The translations under genes were made by a program, and so were the position numbers. A stretch of DNA of 34,105 nucleotides from Patescibacteria group bacterium (GTDB taxonomy: Bacteria; Patescibacteriota; Minisyncoccia; Moranbacterales; GWC2-37-73), in NCBI GenBank assembly GCA_022709545.1, contig JAKLIP010000005.1, forward strand, positions 1 through 34,105, read 5' to 3'. A model generated the notes under the pieces. The model was given only the letters and a program-made list of their open reading frames with translations, made no database searches and was not told the origin of the DNA. The number at the start of each line of letters is the position of its first letter. Within the stretch, counting starts at the first letter, position 1. Positions 31,298-34,105 of this stretch are shown one piece after another.

Positions 31298-31996
31298 ATG
31301 AAAAGGATACATTTTTGGTTGGTGGACTATTGGTATATGGTTAAAAATTGGCTGGCAGATTTATTTTTTACCAACCCGCCAAAAGACTATTTGGAAAAAA
31401 GAGGAGAGAATAAAAGCGACATTATTATCTTACCCGGACTTTTGGGAAAATGGTCTTTTATGAAATGTATTGCCGATATGCTTTCCGAAGAAGGCCATGC
31501 TGTCCATGTAATATTGGATCTCAAAAACAATCTTTTTGACATTCCGCATTCAGCCGAAATCGTACAGGAATATTTGGAAAAGAAAAACATAACGGATGCT
31601 ATTTTTGTAGCGCACAGTAAGGGTGGGTTGATCGGAAAATATTTTTTGCATTATTTAAACAACGACAAACGCGTGTTAGGCATGATCAGCTTGGCAACTC
31701 CTTTTGCCGGAACAGCAATGGCCAAAATTATTCCGCACAAAGCGGTCAGAGAGCTTTTGCCCGAGAGTCCTATTATATAAGAATTAGGAAAAAACAAAGA
31801 GGTCAACAAGCAAATTATTTCCATTATGGCTTCTTTTGATAATCATGTCTGGCCGAAAGAAGGCGTTATTTTGGAAGATGCGATGGAAAATATAACAGTG
31901 GAAGCTTTTGGGCATCATAAGATTGTTTTTGATAAAGAAACGCATGATATTATCAAAAAATCAATTCGGAAAATATGTGGTTTTTCTAATTTATAA
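31298..31996 (+). pseudogene. Alpha/beta hydrolase interrupted by an in-frame TAA
   Basis: Codons 1-160 encode an alpha/beta hydrolase: IIILPGLLGKW (oxyanion region), the nucleophile motif AHSKGG (S107) and ISLATPFAGT. A TAA at 31778-31780 stops translation after ESPII. The same frame then continues for 71 sense codons to TAA 31994-31996 and supplies the expected acid (SFDNHVWP) and histidine (AFGHHKIV) of the triad. No frameshift is needed. The full protein would be about 232 residues. The truncated product lacks two catalytic residues, so the gene is probably inactive, unless the stop is a sequencing error or is read through. The next gene follows by 9 bases. Confidence 0.85.
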
Positions 31997-32005
31997 ATTA
32001 TATTT

Positions 32006-32467
32006 ATGAAAAAGAAAATAATGACCCTTTGCTGCATACATGATGAATCCCGCATATTGCTGGGCATGAAGAAGCGCGGATTTGGAGCGGGCAGATGGAA
32101 TGGTTTTGGCGGAAAGATACATGAAGGTGAAACAATTGAACAAACAGCCAAGCGAGAAACTAAGGAAGAAGCCGGAATAGAAGTTGAAAACCTGAATCAA
32201 CGCGGAGTGCTTACATTTGTTTCTGAGAATAATCCGGAAGAATTGGAAGTGCATATTTTTAGCAGTAATAACTTTAAAGGAGAGCCGGTTGAAACTGAAG
32301 AGATGCGGCCGCAATGGTTTTTGTTTGATAAAATCCCATATGATTCTATGTGGGCAGACGATCCTCTTTGGTTGCCGTTACTTTTAGGGGGCAAAAAATT
32401 TGAAGGTAAATTTTTGTTTGACAGCGATGGCAAGAAAGTATTAAAGTACGAGCTTAAAGAGATTTGA
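32006..32467 (+). CDS. Nudix hydrolase, MTH1/NUDT1-like (oxidised purine dNTPase)
   Basis: This 153-residue protein has a complete Nudix box: GGKIHEGETIEQTAKRETKEE with following AG (residues 35-57; R50, E51, E54, E55). The flanking features WNGFGGK and, later, IPYDSMWADDPLWLPLLLGGKKF resemble MTH1/NUDT1, with the WxDD motif that recognises oxidised purines. It would remove 8-oxo-dGTP or similar nucleotides from the pool. The start is ATG in a leader without a Shine-Dalgarno sequence. Confidence 0.88.
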   Translation: MKKKIMTLCCIHDESRILLGMKKRGFGAGRWNGFGGKIHEGETIEQTAKRETKEEAGIEVENLNQRGVLTFVSENNPEELEVHIFSSNNFKGEPVETEEMRPQWFLFDKIPYDSMWADDPLWLPLLLGGKKFEGKFLFDSDGKKVLKYELKEI

Positions 32468-32499
32468 TTAGAAATGTCCCAGACCTCACACAAAAATTT

Positions 32500-32572
32500 G
32501 CTTTCGTAGCTCAGTGGATAGAGCGTCTGGTTCCGGTCCAGAAGGCCGCAGGTCCGATTCCTGCCGAGAGCA
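32500..32572 (+). tRNA. tRNA-Arg (anticodon CCG), CCA not encoded
   Basis: The acceptor GCTTTCG (32500-32506) pairs with CGAGAGC (32565-32571, one G-U). The anticodon stem TCTGG/CCAGA holds loop TTCCGGT, giving anticodon CCG. The T arm GCAGG-TCCGATT-CCTGC is intact. Discriminator A is followed by CAA, not CCA. Confidence 0.93.
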
Positions 32573-32578
32573 CAAGAC

Positions 32579-32649
32579 GGGCTTATAGTTAAGTGGTATA
32601 ACAGGGCATTCGCATTGCTCAGTTCCGAGTTCGATTCTCGGTAAGTCCA
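32579..32649 (+). tRNA. tRNA-Ala (anticodon CGC), CCA not encoded
   Basis: The acceptor GGGCTTA (32579-32585) pairs with TAAGTCC (32642-32648) and has the G3-U70 pair that marks tRNA-Ala. The anticodon stem GGGCA/TGCTC holds loop TTCGCAT, anticodon CGC. The T arm CCGAG-TTCGATT-CTCGG is intact. No CCA follows. It lies 6 bases after tRNA-Arg. Confidence 0.9.
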
Positions 32650-32689
32650 CACTTCGACTCGTCCCGATAAAGCGGGACTCGCTCAGTGT
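32649..32689. repeat. REP-like palindrome with internal hairpin
   Basis: ACACTTCGACTCG and CTCGCTCAGTGT flank a TCCCG-ATAAAG-CGGGA hairpin. The ends CACTTCGAC/GCTCAGTG match the family of the repeat at 32747-32765, with a long insertion in the loop. Confidence 0.6.
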
Positions 32690-32746
32690 AAACACATGTA
32701 ATAAATTAAAGTTGGTAATTTTTCTTGCAAAAAAGCGAGTAAAGTA

Positions 32747-32765
32747 CCCTGAGCTTGTCGAAGGG
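32747..32765. repeat. REP-like repeat CCCTGAGCTTGTCGAAGGG
   Basis: This is a 19-base imperfect palindrome (CCCT..AGC / GTCGAAGGG) of the CTTCGAC...GCTCAG type seen in intergenic DNA of many bacteria. It lies 35 bases before alr. Confidence 0.65.
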
Positions 32766-32800
32766 CACAAAGAACAGCTAAAACCTAAAAATTATTTTTT

Positions 32801-33925
32801 ATGCTTTCCTACATCGAAATTTCAAAAGAAAATTTGCTGCACAATTTCCAGATGATGAAATCCTTGGTGCGGCCGGGCGTGAAAATCGTTTCCGTCATAA
32901 AAGCCGACGCTTACGGACACGGACAAAATGTCGTAGCTAAAATTTTGGAAAAAGAAACCGACTATTTTCAGGTGGATGATTTTTCTGAACTCAAACTTTT
33001 GCGCCAAGTTTCCAAAAAGCCGACATTCGTGTTTGGTTATGTTGAGAAAAGCGAAATGGCGGAAGCGATCAAGCTCGGAGGAATACTCTGCGCTTATGAC
33101 GAAACGCAAATTAAAAATATAAATGCAGCAGCCAAAAGATTGGGCAAAAAAGCGATCGTGCATATCAAAATAGACGCGGCACTGGGACGGCAAGGAGTTT
33201 CGGTAAAAGATTTGCCAAAATTAATCAATGTTCTCAAAAAATGCCAAAACATAGTTATTGACGGGGCCTATTCTCATTTTGCCAACATTGAAGACACGAC
33301 GGATTTATCGCATGCGCAGAAGCAATTAGACTTGTTTGAGAGCGCCTTGGCTATATTCAGTAAAAATGGATATACAAAACTGAAAACCCACATTTCTGCC
33401 AGTTCCGGCATCATGGCGTATGAAAATAAAAATGGAAAATCATCTTTGGTTAGGACAGGCCTAAGCCTCTATGGTTTGTGGCCGTCAGAAGATTTGTGCA
33501 AAAAACTGGAAACTAAAAAATTTAAATTGAAACCGGTTCTGCGCTGGGTAACACATGTGGCGCAAATAAAAAATTTGCCGAAAAATTATCCCATTGGTTA
33601 TGGCCTGACATACGTTACTCCCAAGCTGATGAAAATTGCGGTTATCCCGCAAGGCTACAGCGACGGTTATGATCGCGGGCTTTCTAACTCGGGCGCAGTT
33701 TTGATTCAGGGAAAACGCTGTCGAGTTTTAGGCCGGGTGGCGATGAACATGTTTGTCGTTGATATTTCACATTTGAAAAACGTGAAAAATGAAGAAGAAG
33801 TTATGCTTTTAGGCCGGCAGGGTCAAGCAGAAATCACAGCAGAAGAAATCGCCGAGCGTTTGGGTACTATAAACTATGAGATTGTCGCGCGCATTTCACC
33901 GCTGCTCCCAAGAATTACGCGCTAA
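32801..33925 (+). CDS. alr: Alanine racemase
   Basis: This 374-residue PLP enzyme makes D-alanine for peptidoglycan. The PLP lysine is K34 in SVIKADAYGHG. Other family blocks are YSHFANIED, SASSGIMAYE, the IGYGLTY block with its conserved tyrosines (about residues 266-271), GYSDGYDRGLSNSGAVL and GRVAMNMFVVDIS. In the last block the usual M-D reads M-N, a substitution worth noting. Normal length is about 360-380. It follows two tRNAs and REP-like repeats. The presence of alr supports a peptidoglycan wall, relevant to the wall-active fusion proteins at 4841-9080. Confidence 0.95.
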   Translation: MLSYIEISKENLLHNFQMMKSLVRPGVKIVSVIKADAYGHGQNVVAKILEKETDYFQVDDFSELKLLRQVSKKPTFVFGYVEKSEMAEAIKLGGILCAYDETQIKNINAAAKRLGKKAIVHIKIDAALGRQGVSVKDLPKLINVLKKCQNIVIDGAYSHFANIEDTTDLSHAQKQLDLFESALAIFSKNGYTKLKTHISASSGIMAYENKNGKSSLVRTGLSLYGLWPSEDLCKKLETKKFKLKPVLRWVTHVAQIKNLPKNYPIGYGLTYVTPKLMKIAVIPQGYSDGYDRGLSNSGAVLIQGKRCRVLGRVAMNMFVVDISHLKNVKNEEEVMLLGRQGQAEITAEEIAERLGTINYEIVARISPLLPRITR

Positions 33926-33978
33926 AAAATAGCGCCAAGGCCTAATTTTTAAAGGCAGACTTGCATAATTTCTAAAGT

Positions 33979-34005
33979 TGAAACGATTTTGTCCGGCTGA
34001 GCGTA
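33979..34005 (+). promoter_or_regulatory. ECF-sigma-type promoter candidate
   Basis: TGAAAC (33979-33984) and CGTA (34002-34005) are separated by 17 bases, close to the TGAAAC-N16-CGTA pattern of SigW-like ECF promoters. It lies 30 bases before a possible sigma-factor gene. A TATAAT overlaps just downstream (34006-34011), so a housekeeping promoter is also possible. Confidence 0.4.
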
Positions 34006-34035
34006 TATAATTATGCGAAATGTCTGAAAGGGCTG

Positions 34036-34105
34036 ATGAAGAAGAAAAAAAATAGAGAATTTAATAAGATTACCGAAAAGACAACAGACGAAGAGTTGGT
34101 GGCAA
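34036..34105 (+). CDS. Start of a gene, possibly an ECF sigma factor (partial)
   Basis: From ATG 34036 the frame is open to the window end: MKKKKNREFNKITEKTTDEE followed by LVA. TTDEELVA resembles the start of ECF sigma factors (DEELVARAQ-type). A GAAAGGG Shine-Dalgarno sequence lies 4 bases upstream. A competing ATG at 34019 stops after 11 codons. With only 23 residues the assignment is weak. Confidence 0.4.
   Translation, partial: MKKKKNREFNKITEKTTDEELVA

Noticed and set aside
31298-31996. Stop-codon recoding of TAA
   Set aside because: TAA ends most genes in the window at sensible positions, so reassignment is unlikely; an isolated nonsense change is simpler.
1-34105. CRISPR array or cas genes
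   Set aside because: No regularly spaced direct repeats with unique spacers and no Cas motifs were seen. The only repeated arrays are short palindromes and the 402-bp duplication.

Overview
The window is AT-rich and looks like a chromosome segment of a Candidate Phyla Radiation (Patescibacteria, Parcubacteria-like) bacterium. I infer this from protein style, not from a database search. The signs are short versions of core proteins, a VirB2/TrbC-like pilin next to very large cysteine-rich surface proteins, few Shine-Dalgarno sequences, and small protein families I associate with that group. TAA, TAG and TGA all end genes normally, so the genetic code appears standard.

Layout. (1) 1-9080, plus strand: lspA, an intergenic region with three perfect DnaA boxes, a degenerate CPBP-like membrane protein, and a surface-apparatus operon. 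The operon holds a 1112-residue secreted and anchored protein, a beta-propeller-like protein, and three proteins that share one VirB2/TrbC-like pilin module. Each of the three carries a different C-terminal enzyme domain: M15-type peptidase, C39-type cysteine peptidase, or lytic transglycosylase. The pilin modules of the last two are identical over 402 bp of DNA. (2) 9120-14693, minus strand: a surface-glycan block with a flippase, two GT2 glycosyltransferases and an 815-residue protein holding two O-antigen-ligase domains in tandem. (3) 14764-20385: the classic origin neighbourhood jag-yidC-rnpA-rpmH (minus) and dnaA-dnaN (plus), with DnaA boxes between rpmH and dnaA, followed by a short DciA-like gene. 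(4) 20440-about 30970: tRNA-Pro(TGG) followed by an accessory region, probably an integrated element. Its large serine recombinase gene runs antisense into the tRNA. It also carries a pseudoknot-forming inverted repeat, a zinc-ribbon protein of unknown role, small proteins (SpoVG-like, DUF5659-like and others), and a 790-residue reverse transcriptase unlike group II intron enzymes. A plus-strand cassette of redox and metal genes follows (DUF5320, DUF134 regulator, CPHC thioredoxin-like protein, CPIC membrane protein, ZIP transporter, DUF4405 cytochrome-like). (5) 30800-34105: a hairpin-rich structured region, a small gene, an alpha/beta hydrolase broken by an in-frame stop, an MTH1-like Nudix hydrolase, tRNA-Arg(CCG), tRNA-Ala(CGC), REP-like repeats, alanine racemase, and the start of a possible ECF sigma-factor gene.

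The strongest candidate for an undescribed system is the pilin-enzyme fusion set at 4841-9080. A conserved envelope-targeting module seems to be reused to display three different cell-wall-active enzymes, effectively VirB1 and VirB2 in one polypeptide plus two variants. Together with the large surface protein, the propeller and the glycan genes, it could be a device for wall remodelling, DNA uptake or attack on a host cell. Next in interest are the reverse transcriptase with its long C-terminal region, and the pseudoknot element upstream of the recombinase. All calls come from reading the sequence; no alignment, structure prediction or database search was run.
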